NCBI RefSeq assembly: GCF_003385555.1
Contig: NZ_QOHR01000002.1
Location: 1 to 64,000, forward strand
Length of the DNA stretch: 64,000 bases
From: Rhodosalinus sediminis
Lineage (GTDB): Bacteria; Pseudomonadota; Alphaproteobacteria; Rhodobacterales; Rhodobacteraceae
Direction: 5' to 3'
Each line of letters opens with the position of its first letter. Positions within the stretch are counted from its first letter, which is position 1. This document shows, in pieces, positions 33,765 through 42,153 of the stretch. Below the pieces are notes generated by a model that saw nothing but the letters and a program-made list of their open reading frames with translations, had not been told where the DNA came from and searched no databases. The position numbers and the translations under genes are program-made.

Positions 33765-34478
33765 ATGAGCAAGAAACCGACCCTCGAAGACAGCGTGAAG
33801 CTCGCGCTTGAAGCGGCGGAGGCCGCGAACGCCGTCGTCGCCGATCACGAGGCCTCAGCCGCGGCGGTGGACGCGGCCGCGCTGCGGATGGAGCGCACCA
33901 CGCGGCGCGTGACCCTCGCCTCGGGCGGCGCCGCAGCGCTCGCCCTCGTCGCCTGCGTCATAGGCGGCATGGCCTTCCTGCGCGCGCAGGCGGACATGGC
34001 GCACACCAACGAGACCTTGATCGAGGGGCTCGCGCTCTTCGCCGAAACAGTGGACGAGCTGCAGAGCGCCGTCGCCACGGGCGAACGTGTGCTGGAGGGC
34101 GCGGACGACGAGCAGGCCTCGGTCGTGGCGCTCAACGCGCGGCTCGACACGCTGGAGGAGACCGTCGCGGCGCGCGTCGTCGAGGCGGTCGAGGCCGCGG
34201 ATACCCTCGCGCCGCAGCTCGCCCGCAGCGTCATCCGCGAAATCGGCGACGCCGAGGCCCGCGTGCAGGACGGCCTGCTGCAACAGACCCGGGAGATCGA
34301 GCGCGACATGACCGAGATGTTCGCCGCGCAGACCGATGCGCTTCTGAACGTCCGCCCCGCCCCGGCCACGGACAGCGAACCGGACACGCCGGAGGGGGAC
34401 GACGGCGCGGAGACGGGCGACGACGCGGCGAGTACGGCGGCCGGATCCGACGCCCTGAACCCCTTCGTCTATCCATGA
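33765..34478 (+). CDS. motF: Bitopic membrane protein, MotF-like
   Basis: 237 residues. Cytoplasmic N-terminus of about 48 residues, one TM (LASGGAAALALVACVIGGMA), then a long periplasmic coiled coil (TLIEGLALFAETVDELQSAV, later LDTLEETVAARVVEAVEAA) and an acidic Asp/Gly tail. In R. sphaeroides MotF is a bitopic Fla1 protein with a periplasmic C-terminus, needed with FliL for rotation, and is the first gene of a two-gene unit. Topology, first place in a two-gene unit and sigma-54 promoter all agree; sequence identity cannot be tested here. ATG has AGGAG nearby. Confidence 0.65.
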   Translation: MSKKPTLEDSVKLALEAAEAANAVVADHEASAAAVDAAALRMERTTRRVTLASGGAAALALVACVIGGMAFLRAQADMAHTNETLIEGLALFAETVDELQSAVATGERVLEGADDEQASVVALNARLDTLEETVAARVVEAVEAADTLAPQLARSVIREIGDAEARVQDGLLQQTREIERDMTEMFAAQTDALLNVRPAPATDSEPDTPEGDDGAETGDDAASTAAGSDALNPFVYP

Positions 34479-35200
34479 CGCAGGAGGCGCCCACCATGGC
34501 GGAGAGCGACGCGACGGGCGCGCCGGACACCCCCGGCACGGCGCTCGAACTCAAGGCCGTCAGCGACCGCGGGGCCGCGCTCGGCCTCAAGCCCGGCGAT
34601 CAGGTGGTCGCGGTCGACGGCATGCCGCTGACGGGCGGCAGCGCGGAACTCGGCGCGCACCTCGCGCCCGGGCGCGGGCCCCGCGCGCTCTCGGTCCGGC
34701 GGGGCGACGTCGCCTTTCCGGTGCTCGCGGACGGCAGCGATCTCGGCCGGTGGGTCGGCATCCCGGCGCCGGAGGGCCTGCAGCCGCAGCCCGTCGCGCC
34801 GGAGACGCTCTGCAACTGGGAGCTCTTTCAGGACGCGCGGGGGCGCTACGATCTGCAACCGCTCGCGCCCTCGCCCTGGCCGCTCGTGGCGACGCCGTTC
34901 TGGCTGGCGCACCACCGGCTCTGGGCCCCGCTCGCGGCGCATCTGTCGGCCACAGCCTGCGCCGCGCCGGTGGGGCTGCTCGCGGCGCTCGGGGTCTATG
35001 CGCTCGGCGCGGTCTACATCTGGCGCGCGGCCCGGACGCTGGTGCGCGCCGCGCGCCAGTCGGAGGGGTTCGCGCCCTTCGCGCTCGTGGCGGCGGCCTC
35101 GGCGCGCGAGGCGCACGCCCTTTGCGCGGTGCTGGCGCCCGGCTTGCGCCATGTGGACGCCGCGCCGTCCCCACCGGCGACCGCCGCCGCGGAGCGCTAG
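34475..35200 (+). CDS. PDZ-like membrane protein, partner of motF
   Basis: 241 residues, starting in the motF stop (ATGA). Residues about 24-80 resemble a PDZ core (LELKAVSDRGAALGLKPGDQ, VVAVDGMPLTGGSAELGAHL). A TM segment near residues 160-185 (VGLLAALGVYALGAVYIW) is followed by a basic helix. There is no protease domain, so PDZ would serve as a docking module. Function unknown; co-expression with motF suggests a motor or polar-organising role. Confidence 0.7.
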   Translation: MTQEAPTMAESDATGAPDTPGTALELKAVSDRGAALGLKPGDQVVAVDGMPLTGGSAELGAHLAPGRGPRALSVRRGDVAFPVLADGSDLGRWVGIPAPEGLQPQPVAPETLCNWELFQDARGRYDLQPLAPSPWPLVATPFWLAHHRLWAPLAAHLSATACAAPVGLLAALGVYALGAVYIWRAARTLVRAARQSEGFAPFALVAAASAREAHALCAVLAPGLRHVDAAPSPPATAAAER

Positions 35201-35308
35201 GCGCCGCGGCGGTCGGCCTCCGCGCGGCGCGGTCGCGCGCGCCGCTCACCGGGCGACGCGTGGCCCTCGGCGCCGCGGCGCGAACACGGGCAGGCCCGGC
35301 CGCACGTT

Positions 35309-36643
35309 TCAGCTGCCGGTGAGCCGCGCCGCCCGGCGGCGCTGGAACGAGGACGGGATGCCCAGCGCCTCGCGGTACTTGGCCACCGTGCGCCGCGCCA
35401 GAGCGACGCCGTCGGCGCTCACCATGCGGGCGATCGCGTCGTCCGAGAGCGGCTTGCGCGGGTCCTCATCGCGCACGAGGTCGCGGATCTGGTGGCGCAC
35501 GGCGGCGGCGGAGCGGTCTTCCGTCCCCGCGGCCGCGCCCGACAGGGCGGTGGTGAAGAACGCCTTGAGCGGGAAGGCACCCTGCGGCGTGTCGATCATC
35601 ATGCCGGTGGTCACCCGGCTCACGGTGCTTTCGTGCACGCCGACCGCCTCGGCGACGTCGCGCAGCGTCATGGGCCGGATGGCCGATGGGCCCTGCTCGA
35701 GGAAGGCACCCTGACGGCGCACGATCTCGGCACCGACGGCGAGCGTCGTGCGGTTGCGATGCTCGACGGCGCGGCGCATCCAGCGCGCGTCCGACAGCCG
35801 CGCGCCGACGTAGGCCCGGGTCTCGGCGCAGCCGCCGGCGCGCGGGGCTTGGCCGGCGTCGACATGGACGGCCGGCAGGGTGCTGCGGTTCAGGTCGAGG
35901 GTCCAGCCGTCGCCGTCGCGCCGGGCGATCAGGTCGGGCGGGCGCGCGCCGTGCTCCTCGGCGTCGAAATGGGCGCCCGGCTTCGGGTCGAGGCAGCGCA
36001 GGAGGGCCAGCTGGCGGCGCAGCTCGGCCTCGTCGCAGCGGCAGACGCGGCAGAGCGCGGCGATGTCGGCCTTCGCGACGAGCGGCAGGTTCTCGAGAAG
36101 CCGGGCGAAGGGTTCGGTCAGACAGCGGCGATCCTCGGCCTGAAGGCGCAGACACTCCGCCAGATCGCGGGCGAAAAGGCCCGCGGGCTCGACCTGCTGC
36201 AGGCGGGCGAGGAAGTCTTCCGCGCCCTCGGCCGGGACGCCGGCGCGCGCCGCGACCTGCGCGAGGTCCTCGCCGAGCCAGCCGCTCGGCTCGAGGGCCT
36301 CGAGGAAGATTTCCGCCGCGGCCCGGTCGCGGGGGTCGTCGAAGATCAGGTCGAACTGCCCGCGCAGATGGGCGTAAAGCGACGCCGGCCGCGCCTCGGC
36401 GCGCATCTGGATGTAATCGAACGCGTCCTCCGCCGCGCCGCGCGACGGCGCCTGCGCCGGAGGCGCCTGCCCCTCCGGCTGCGGGGGCGCGACCTCGAGA
36501 AAGGGGTTCTCGGCCGCCTGCTCGTCCAGGTAGGACTGAAGCTCGAGGTTGGACATCTGCAGCATGCAGATCGCCTGCTGAAGCTGGGTGTTCACGACCA
36601 GCGACTGGCGCTGGCCGATGGTCTGGATCGGACGCATATCCAT
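35309..36643 (-). CDS. rpoN: RpoN, sigma-54 factor, probably flagellum-dedicated
   Basis: 444 residues, a complete sigma-54. Region I is Gln/Leu rich (SLVVNTQLQQAICMLQMSNL), a short acidic region II follows, then the core-binding part, an HTH (LRDVAEAVGVHESTVSRVTT) and the RpoN box ARRTVAKYR near the end. ATG 36643 has AGGAG and begins at the conserved Gln-rich start; the longer frame adds nine residues without support. A separate rpoN inside the flagellar cluster, next to FleQ/FleT-type activators, matches the specialised RpoN2 of R. sphaeroides. It lies downstream of the flagellin terminator. Confidence 0.95.
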   Translation of the reverse strand: MDMRPIQTIGQRQSLVVNTQLQQAICMLQMSNLELQSYLDEQAAENPFLEVAPPQPEGQAPPAQAPSRGAAEDAFDYIQMRAEARPASLYAHLRGQFDLIFDDPRDRAAAEIFLEALEPSGWLGEDLAQVAARAGVPAEGAEDFLARLQQVEPAGLFARDLAECLRLQAEDRRCLTEPFARLLENLPLVAKADIAALCRVCRCDEAELRRQLALLRCLDPKPGAHFDAEEHGARPPDLIARRDGDGWTLDLNRSTLPAVHVDAGQAPRAGGCAETRAYVGARLSDARWMRRAVEHRNRTTLAVGAEIVRRQGAFLEQGPSAIRPMTLRDVAEAVGVHESTVSRVTTGMMIDTPQGAFPLKAFFTTALSGAAAGTEDRSAAAVRHQIRDLVRDEDPRKPLSDDAIARMVSADGVALARRTVAKYREALGIPSSFQRRRAARLTGS

Positions 36644-36769
36644 GGTCGACGCTCCTTTCGCGGCCACCATAGCCGCGGCGGGAGCGCACCACCGAACAAA
36701 GCGTTTGACGCCCGCGCCGACGGCCTGCCGTCAGGTCAGGATCGCCCCGCAGCCGATTGGCCCGACACG

Positions 36770-36796
36770 AAAAACCCCGGCGCTGGCGCGCCGGGG
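36770..36796 (-). terminator. Intrinsic terminator of flagellin
   Basis: On the minus strand, 26 bases after the flagellin stop: a perfect 9-base stem (CCCCGGCGC with GCGCCGGGG), a 4-base loop and five Ts. It separates the highly expressed flagellin gene from rpoN. Confidence 0.9.
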
Positions 36797-36822
36797 CCTC
36801 GAGGTGGAGTGGCGGGATTCCG

Positions 36823-38304
36823 TCAGCGGATGAGGCTGAGGACGTTCTGCTGCGAGGAGTTGGCCTGCGCAAGCATGGAGGTCGCCGCCTGCTGGAGAAT
36901 CTGCCCGCGCGCGAGGTCGGTCGATTCCTTGGCGAAGTCCGCGTCCATGATGCCCGAGCGCGCCGCCTCGACGTTGGTCGAGATGTTGGTCAGGTTCGAG
37001 ATGGTGCTGTCGAGCCGGTTGGAAACGGCGCCGAGATCGGAGCGCGCTTCCGAGATCTTCTGCAGCGCCGCGTCGAGCACCTTGATCGCGTCGGTCGCAC
37101 CCTGCGCCGTGGTCAGGTCGATCGAGGCGACCGAGGACTTCGAGGCGAATTCGTTTGATTCCACGAAGCTCGTTACTGTCGTGTTGTCATCCGCGGAGAC
37201 TTCGAAAGATTCGGTCGAGGTCATCTCGACCTGTCCAGTTACGTAAACGCTATCGCCGTTAGCGACGGCGGTGGTGGCGCTACCCTCTGCTTTAACACTG
37301 CCGTCCGCTTGCAGAGTCTCGACCGTCATGGTCGCCGAGCCGCCGTTATTATTGAAGCTTTCGATGCCGATGTCGTCGCCGTCCTGGTCGGTGAGAATCA
37401 CTTCTGCGTTGGTGTTACCCATGGTCGCGGTAATGCCGGTCGACCCCGACACCGCGTTGACGGCGTCGCGCACGCCGCGAAGGTCGGAAGTGGTTGCCAC
37501 GTTCACGTCGCGGATCGACACTTGCTCATCAGTTCCAGTTGCGTTGCCGAGCGTAAAGCTAATGGTATCTGCGACGTCGAGGGTGAGTCTGGCTTTCGTG
37601 GTAGCCGTCGCCTCTACGCCGGTCGTGGCTGAGGAGTCATTGACCGTTTGGGCAAAATCGCGCGCGGATGTGCCAGCTGCGACCCCGAAAGTTTGTGAGC
37701 CTTTAGACCCGGACACTGTGTACTGAGGCGTACCAGTGATCCCAGAGTCGGTGGTGCCCGCGCCCGTAATCTGAACGTCTGTCTTGAACGTATATGCACC
37801 GATGTCGTTCGCCGCAGCGCTGTCGACGTTGACGTTCAGGGTCTGCCCGCTGTCGGCGCCGATCTGGAACTGCTTTCCCTTGAACGAGCCGTCGAGGATG
37901 TTCATGCCGTTGAAGGTCGTGGTCTCCGCGACGCGGTTGATCTCGGCGACGAGTTGCTGCGCCTCGGCGTTGATGTTGTTGCGGTCGGCGTCGGTGTTGG
38001 TGTCGTTCGCGGACTGCACGGAGAGCTCGCGCATGCGCTGCAGCATGTTCGAGACTTCGACGTGCGCGCCCTCGGTCGTGTCGACGAGGCTCTTGGCGTC
38101 GGTGGCGTTGCGCACGGCCTGATTAAGGCCCTTGATCTGCGCGGTCATCTTCTCGCCGATGGCCATGCCGGCGGCGTCGTCCTTGGCGGCGTTGATGCGC
38201 TTGCCCGAGGAGAGGCGCGTCATCGCCTGATTGTACTCCTCGCTGACGCGGCCCATGTTCGACTGCGCCTGGATCGCGCCGATGTTGGTGTTGATCGCGG
38301 TCAT
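36823..38304 (-). CDS. fliC: Flagellin
   Basis: 493 residues. The D0/D1 ends are strongly conserved: start MTAINTNIGAIQAQSNM and RLSSGKRINAAKDDAAGMAI, end ARGQILQQAATSMLAQANSS with QQNVLSLIR. The middle (about residues 170-390) is a variable D2/D3-like region rich in Thr, Ser, Asn and Gly, and its DNA is visibly less GC-rich than everything else here. ATG 38304 has GGGAGA; an upstream extension crosses the sigma-28 promoter. The gene is followed by a strong terminator. Confidence 0.97.
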   Translation of the reverse strand: MTAINTNIGAIQAQSNMGRVSEEYNQAMTRLSSGKRINAAKDDAAGMAIGEKMTAQIKGLNQAVRNATDAKSLVDTTEGAHVEVSNMLQRMRELSVQSANDTNTDADRNNINAEAQQLVAEINRVAETTTFNGMNILDGSFKGKQFQIGADSGQTLNVNVDSAAANDIGAYTFKTDVQITGAGTTDSGITGTPQYTVSGSKGSQTFGVAAGTSARDFAQTVNDSSATTGVEATATTKARLTLDVADTISFTLGNATGTDEQVSIRDVNVATTSDLRGVRDAVNAVSGSTGITATMGNTNAEVILTDQDGDDIGIESFNNNGGSATMTVETLQADGSVKAEGSATTAVANGDSVYVTGQVEMTSTESFEVSADDNTTVTSFVESNEFASKSSVASIDLTTAQGATDAIKVLDAALQKISEARSDLGAVSNRLDSTISNLTNISTNVEAARSGIMDADFAKESTDLARGQILQQAATSMLAQANSSQQNVLSLIR

Positions 38305-38351
38305 GTGATCGTCTCCCGTTGCAGTGGCGCCGCCCGTGGCGCCCTGCCAAG

Positions 38352-38378
38352 GGAAACGGCCGGCGCCCGCGATCTTTA
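38352..38378 (-). promoter_or_regulatory. Sigma-28 promoter of flagellin
   Basis: On the minus strand: TAAA (38378-38375), 14 bases, GCCGTTTCC (38360-38352). It shares the -10 box with flgM and fliD. The spacer is one base shorter than theirs. It is 48 bases before the ATG. Confidence 0.8.
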
Positions 38379-38409
38379 GCGACCGTCTGCATCCGGCGCG
38401 TGCCGCGGC

Positions 38410-38425
38410 TGGCACGCATCTTGCC
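38410..38425 (+). promoter_or_regulatory. Sigma-54 promoter of motAB
   Basis: TGGCACGCATCTTGCC, a full -24/-12 element, 42 bases before the motA ATG. It is divergent from the flagellin promoter, so an early (sigma-54) and a late (sigma-28) unit share this 160-base region. Confidence 0.88.
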
Positions 38426-38466
38426 CCCTCACTCCCGCGAGAGCCACGGCACGGGGAGCGCGCGGG

Positions 38467-39228
38467 ATGGACACGGCCTCACTTCTGGGACTGATCGGCG
38501 CGATCGGCATGGTGGCCGGCGGCATGGCGATGGCGGCGGGGCTTGAGCCCTACATCGACCCGCCCTCGCTGCTGATCGTGGTGGGCGGCACCTTCTTCGC
38601 CGTCATGGCGAAGGTGCCGATGGCCCATTTCCTCGGCAGTTTCCGCGCCATGGCGAAGGTCGTGCGCCCCGGCCGGCCGGACCCGGAGGCGATGATCCTG
38701 CGCGTGACGGAGCTCTCGGACAAGGCGCGCAAGGAGGGGATGATGGCGCTCGACGGGGCGGATGTGCCGGACCCGTTCTTCGGCATGGGGCTGCAGATGC
38801 TCGTGGACGGCGCCGACGAGGGCAAGCTCGCGCAGACGCTGCGCGCCGAGATCCGCGCGATGAAGCGGCGCCACGACGAGATGCACGATGTTCTGCGCGG
38901 CTGGGTCGACATCGCCCCCGCGATCGGGATGATCGGCACGCTGATCGGCCTCGTCGAGATGCTCGGCAACATGGAGGATCCCAAGGCGATCGGCCCGGCG
39001 ATGGCGGTGGCGCTTCTGACGACGCTCTACGGCACCTTCATCGCCAACGTGCTCTTCCTGCCCGTGCTCTCGAAGCTCGAGAGCGACTCGGCGAAGGAGG
39101 CGAGCTACCGCGAGATGGTGCTCGAGGGCTTGCGCGGCCTCGCGCGCGGCACGGCCGGTCGCGTCCTGCAGGAGACGATGATCGCCAACCTGCCGCCCAA
39201 GGCGAAATCGAAGCTCGCGGCCGCCTGA
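38467..39228 (+). CDS. motA: MotA/PomA-type stator protein
   Basis: 253 residues, four TM helices. The sequence is closer to Vibrio PomA than to enteric MotA: start MDTASLLGLIGAIGMVAGG, PPSLLIVVGGTFFAVM, a cytoplasmic loop, then the pore helices WVDIAPAIGMIGTLIGLVEM and DPKAIGPAMAVALLTTLYG. The torque loop carries charged residues for contact with FliG. PomA-type MotA occurs in R. sphaeroides, where the motor uses protons, so ion choice cannot be read from this alone. GGGGAG precedes the ATG. Confidence 0.96.
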   Translation: MDTASLLGLIGAIGMVAGGMAMAAGLEPYIDPPSLLIVVGGTFFAVMAKVPMAHFLGSFRAMAKVVRPGRPDPEAMILRVTELSDKARKEGMMALDGADVPDPFFGMGLQMLVDGADEGKLAQTLRAEIRAMKRRHDEMHDVLRGWVDIAPAIGMIGTLIGLVEMLGNMEDPKAIGPAMAVALLTTLYGTFIANVLFLPVLSKLESDSAKEASYREMVLEGLRGLARGTAGRVLQETMIANLPPKAKSKLAAA

Positions 39229-39255
39229 CGCCCGCCCCCGCCGGAGCCTGCGCGC

Positions 39256-40437
39256 ATGGCAAGCGACCCGCCCCACCACTCCGTGATCGAGCCAGAGCCC
39301 GATCCCGCCGACGCGGACCCGCCGAAGCCGGGCCAGCGCGGCGCGCCCGCGTGGATGGCGACCTTCGCGGACATCGCCACGCTCCTGATGGCGTTCTTCG
39401 TGCTGATCCTGTCCTTCGCGGATTTCAACCAGCCCCGCTTCAAGAAGGTGGCCGGCTCCTTGCGCGACTCCTTCGGCGTCCAGCGCGAGATCGAGGTGCT
39501 TCAGCAGCCGCTCGGCACGACGTCGCTCGACCTGCGGTTCAGCCCCTCACCCGAGATGGCGCTGACCGAGGAGATGCGCCAGCAGACGACCGAGAGCAAT
39601 CGCCAGACCGTCGAGACCCGCCCGCAAGACGGCGAGAGCAGCGATCAGGACATCGCCCGCCTCGCCGAGGCGCTGAGCGAGGCGCTGGTCGAAGCGCTCG
39701 AGCGCGGCGCCGTGACGCCGGACGAGGTGGAACGGGCGGTCACCCTGCATCTGCCGGAACGCCCCGAGCCGGTCGCGGACACCCCGGCCCAAGAGGACAA
39801 GGCCGACCGGGGGCAAACCCCGGATGACGAGGGCGCGCCCGGCGACACGCCCGACGCCGCGACGCTGCGCGCGCGCCTGGCCGAGGCGGTCGAAGCGGCG
39901 CGCGCCGACGCCGCCCGCGAGGCCGGCGAGAAACGGGAGGGCGAAGTCGCCCGGTCCGGCAGCGTCACGCAGGGCGAAAGCGCGGCGCAGCGCACCGCGC
40001 GCCTGACGCGACAGCGGCTGCAGGTGGCGCTGCGCCGGGAGATCGACGCGGGCCTCGTGCAGGTCGAGACGGCGCAGGACGAGGTGCGCATCACCGTGGG
40101 CGCGGGCGGCGCCTTCGGCTCGGGCTCGGCCGACCTCACGCCCGAGGCGCGGCGCATCATCTCGCGCGTGGCCTTCGCAGGGCTCGACGAGGCGGCGGAG
40201 ATCAGCGTCACGGGCCATTCCGACACGCGTCCCGTGGGCGGCGGCGCGTTCCGCGACAACTGGGGCCTCGCCGCGGCGCGCGCCGCCTCGGTCGTGCGCG
40301 AGATCGAGGCGACCGGCGCCGTCGATCCCGCCCGCCTGTCCGCGGTGTCGCGCGGCGACACGGCGCCGGTGGCCGACAACGCCACCGCGGAGGGCCGCGC
40401 GCGCAACCGCCGCGTCGAGCTGGTCGTGCGCTATTGA
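39256..40437 (+). CDS. motB: MotB/PomB-type stator protein
   Basis: 393 residues. One TM with the ion-binding Asp39 (WMATFADIATLLMAFFVLIL), followed by the PomB-like plug region (RFKKVAGSLRDSFGVQREIE). A long acidic linker with Glu/Ala repeats (about 120-245) leads to the OmpA-like peptidoglycan-binding domain (ISVTGHSDTRPVGGGAFRDN, ARNRRVELVV). The linker is longer than in enteric MotB (308 aa). It forms the stator with motA. Confidence 0.96.
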   Translation: MASDPPHHSVIEPEPDPADADPPKPGQRGAPAWMATFADIATLLMAFFVLILSFADFNQPRFKKVAGSLRDSFGVQREIEVLQQPLGTTSLDLRFSPSPEMALTEEMRQQTTESNRQTVETRPQDGESSDQDIARLAEALSEALVEALERGAVTPDEVERAVTLHLPERPEPVADTPAQEDKADRGQTPDDEGAPGDTPDAATLRARLAEAVEAARADAAREAGEKREGEVARSGSVTQGESAAQRTARLTRQRLQVALRREIDAGLVQVETAQDEVRITVGAGGAFGSGSADLTPEARRIISRVAFAGLDEAAEISVTGHSDTRPVGGGAFRDNWGLAAARAASVVREIEATGAVDPARLSAVSRGDTAPVADNATAEGRARNRRVELVVRY

Positions 40438-40451
40438 GCGCGCCGGCGCGC

Positions 40452-40479
40452 TAAACCGCGGCCGCGCGGCGCCGTTTCC
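40452..40479 (+). promoter_or_regulatory. Sigma-28 promoter of fliD
   Basis: TAAA (40452-40455), 15 bases, GCCGTTTCC (40471-40479). This is the best match to the FliA layout in the window. It is 27 bases before the fliD ATG. Confidence 0.82.
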
Positions 40480-40506
40480 CCAAGTGACACGTCCGGCGGA
40501 GGCGCC

Positions 40507-42141
40507 ATGGTTCAGGACATCCTCACCTCGCTCAACACCAACGGCACGGGCCTCGACCTGAGCACGCTCACCGACGATCTCGTCGAGGCCGAGATCGCGC
40601 CGAAGCGCGCCATCGTCGAGCGCCGGATGGAAGCGACCGAGGCCTCGATCTCCGCGCTCGGCCGGATCCGCTCGGAGTTCGACCAGCTCGGCGGCGCGCT
40701 GGACAATCTCTCGGGGCTGAGCGCGATGACCCTCTCCGGCGCCCTGTCCGGGCTCGGGGCCGAGCTCTCGGACCCGTCCCGCGTGCGCGCGGCGGAGCAC
40801 AGCATCGAGGTCACGCAACTGGCGCAGGGCCAGGTGCTCGATTTCGCCGGTTTCGCCAGCGCGGACGCAGAGGTTCGCGCCGGCACGCTCCAGATCGACT
40901 TCGGCCGCTGGGCCGGGGGCACCTTCACGGCCGACGGCGCCCGGGCGCCCGCCACCATCTCCGTCGCCGAGGGCACGACGCTGCGCGGGCTGGCCGAGCG
41001 CATCGGCGAGGTCGAGGGGCTCTCCGCCTCCGTCGTCAAGGTGAGCGAGGGCGACTTCTCCCTTACGGTCCGGGGCGCGGAGGGCGCCGACAACGCGATC
41101 CGCATCGCCGCCAGTCCGACCGGCGCCACTGGCGCCGACCTCGCCCGCTTCGACACCACGGCCGACAACGCGCAACAGGTCCAGGCCGCGCAGGACGCGC
41201 GCCTGCGCTTCGACGGGCTGGAGGTCGCGCGCGCGTCGAACCGGATCGGCGACCTGATCGACGGGGTCACGCTGACGCTGAACCAAGTCTCGGACGGGCC
41301 GCAGACCCTGCGCGTCGGCCCCGACGCGGACGCGGCCTTCGACGTGTTGCAGGGCTTCGTCGAGCAGATCAACACCGTGCGCGCCACGATCTCCGAGGCC
41401 GCGCGCACGGGGGTGGCGGGCGGCGACCCCGGGGCGCTGGCCGGCGATCAGGCCGCCAAGGCGGCGCTGCGCGCCCTCGAGGACGTGACCTCGACGGCGC
41501 TCGGCGGCTTCGGCGGCCCGCCCGTGCGCCTCGCCGAGTTCGGCGTCGCCACGCGGCGGGACGGCTCGCTCGCCCTCGACCGTGACCGCTTCGACCGGGC
41601 GTTCGCGGCGGACCCGAAACGGTTCGACGCGCTTTTCAGCGATCGCCTTGCGGCCTCCGACAGGTCGGTGGGCACCTCGCTCGGACGCGGCGACGCGATG
41701 GTGCCCGGCAGCTATACCTTCACCCGCGACCCGGCGACCGGGACCGCGCAACTCGGCGCGACGACGCTGGAGGGGCGCCCCCTCGACGACGGGCGCGTGT
41801 TCTACGCCATCCGCAGCGGCCCGCTCGACGGCGCCGGGCTCGTCGTGGAGCCCGATCTGACGCGGACCGAGCTCACCTACGGGCGGAGCCTCGTCAGCGA
41901 GCTGTCCCGCGCCGTCGACGCGGTGACGGGCCAATCCGGGGCGATCGGGCTGCGCGAGCGCGCGCTGCAGGACAGCATGAGTGAGGATTCCGCCCGCCTC
42001 GACGCGCTCGACACCCGCGCCGCGACGCTCGAAGAGCGATACACCAGCCGGTTCACGGCGATGGAGCAGGTGGTCGCCGAAATCAACTCGACGGCGGATT
42101 ACCTCGAAAACCTCGTCGCGGCCTGGAACCAGGAGGGCTGA
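40507..42141 (+). CDS. fliD: FliD, filament cap protein
   Basis: 544 residues. FliD caps the growing filament and inserts flagellin. N-terminal D0 part (LSTLTDDLVEAEIAPKRAIV), FliD_N region, FliD_C region (LRALEDVTSTALGGFGGPPV, LAEFGVATRRDGSLALDRDR) and a C-terminal coiled coil ending MEQVVAEINSTADYLENLVA. GGAGG before ATG. It is not followed by fliS, which lies elsewhere in the cluster. Confidence 0.95.
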   Translation: MVQDILTSLNTNGTGLDLSTLTDDLVEAEIAPKRAIVERRMEATEASISALGRIRSEFDQLGGALDNLSGLSAMTLSGALSGLGAELSDPSRVRAAEHSIEVTQLAQGQVLDFAGFASADAEVRAGTLQIDFGRWAGGTFTADGARAPATISVAEGTTLRGLAERIGEVEGLSASVVKVSEGDFSLTVRGAEGADNAIRIAASPTGATGADLARFDTTADNAQQVQAAQDARLRFDGLEVARASNRIGDLIDGVTLTLNQVSDGPQTLRVGPDADAAFDVLQGFVEQINTVRATISEAARTGVAGGDPGALAGDQAAKAALRALEDVTSTALGGFGGPPVRLAEFGVATRRDGSLALDRDRFDRAFAADPKRFDALFSDRLAASDRSVGTSLGRGDAMVPGSYTFTRDPATGTAQLGATTLEGRPLDDGRVFYAIRSGPLDGAGLVVEPDLTRTELTYGRSLVSELSRAVDAVTGQSGAIGLRERALQDSMSEDSARLDALDTRAATLEERYTSRFTAMEQVVAEINSTADYLENLVAAWNQEG

Positions 42142-42153
42142 CGCCGTGCGCGC

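Noticed and set aside
39547-41934. A 795-codon minus-strand frame across motB and fliD
   Set aside because: It is antisense to two recognised genes, and its translation is Arg/Ala/Gly/Val low-complexity sequence.
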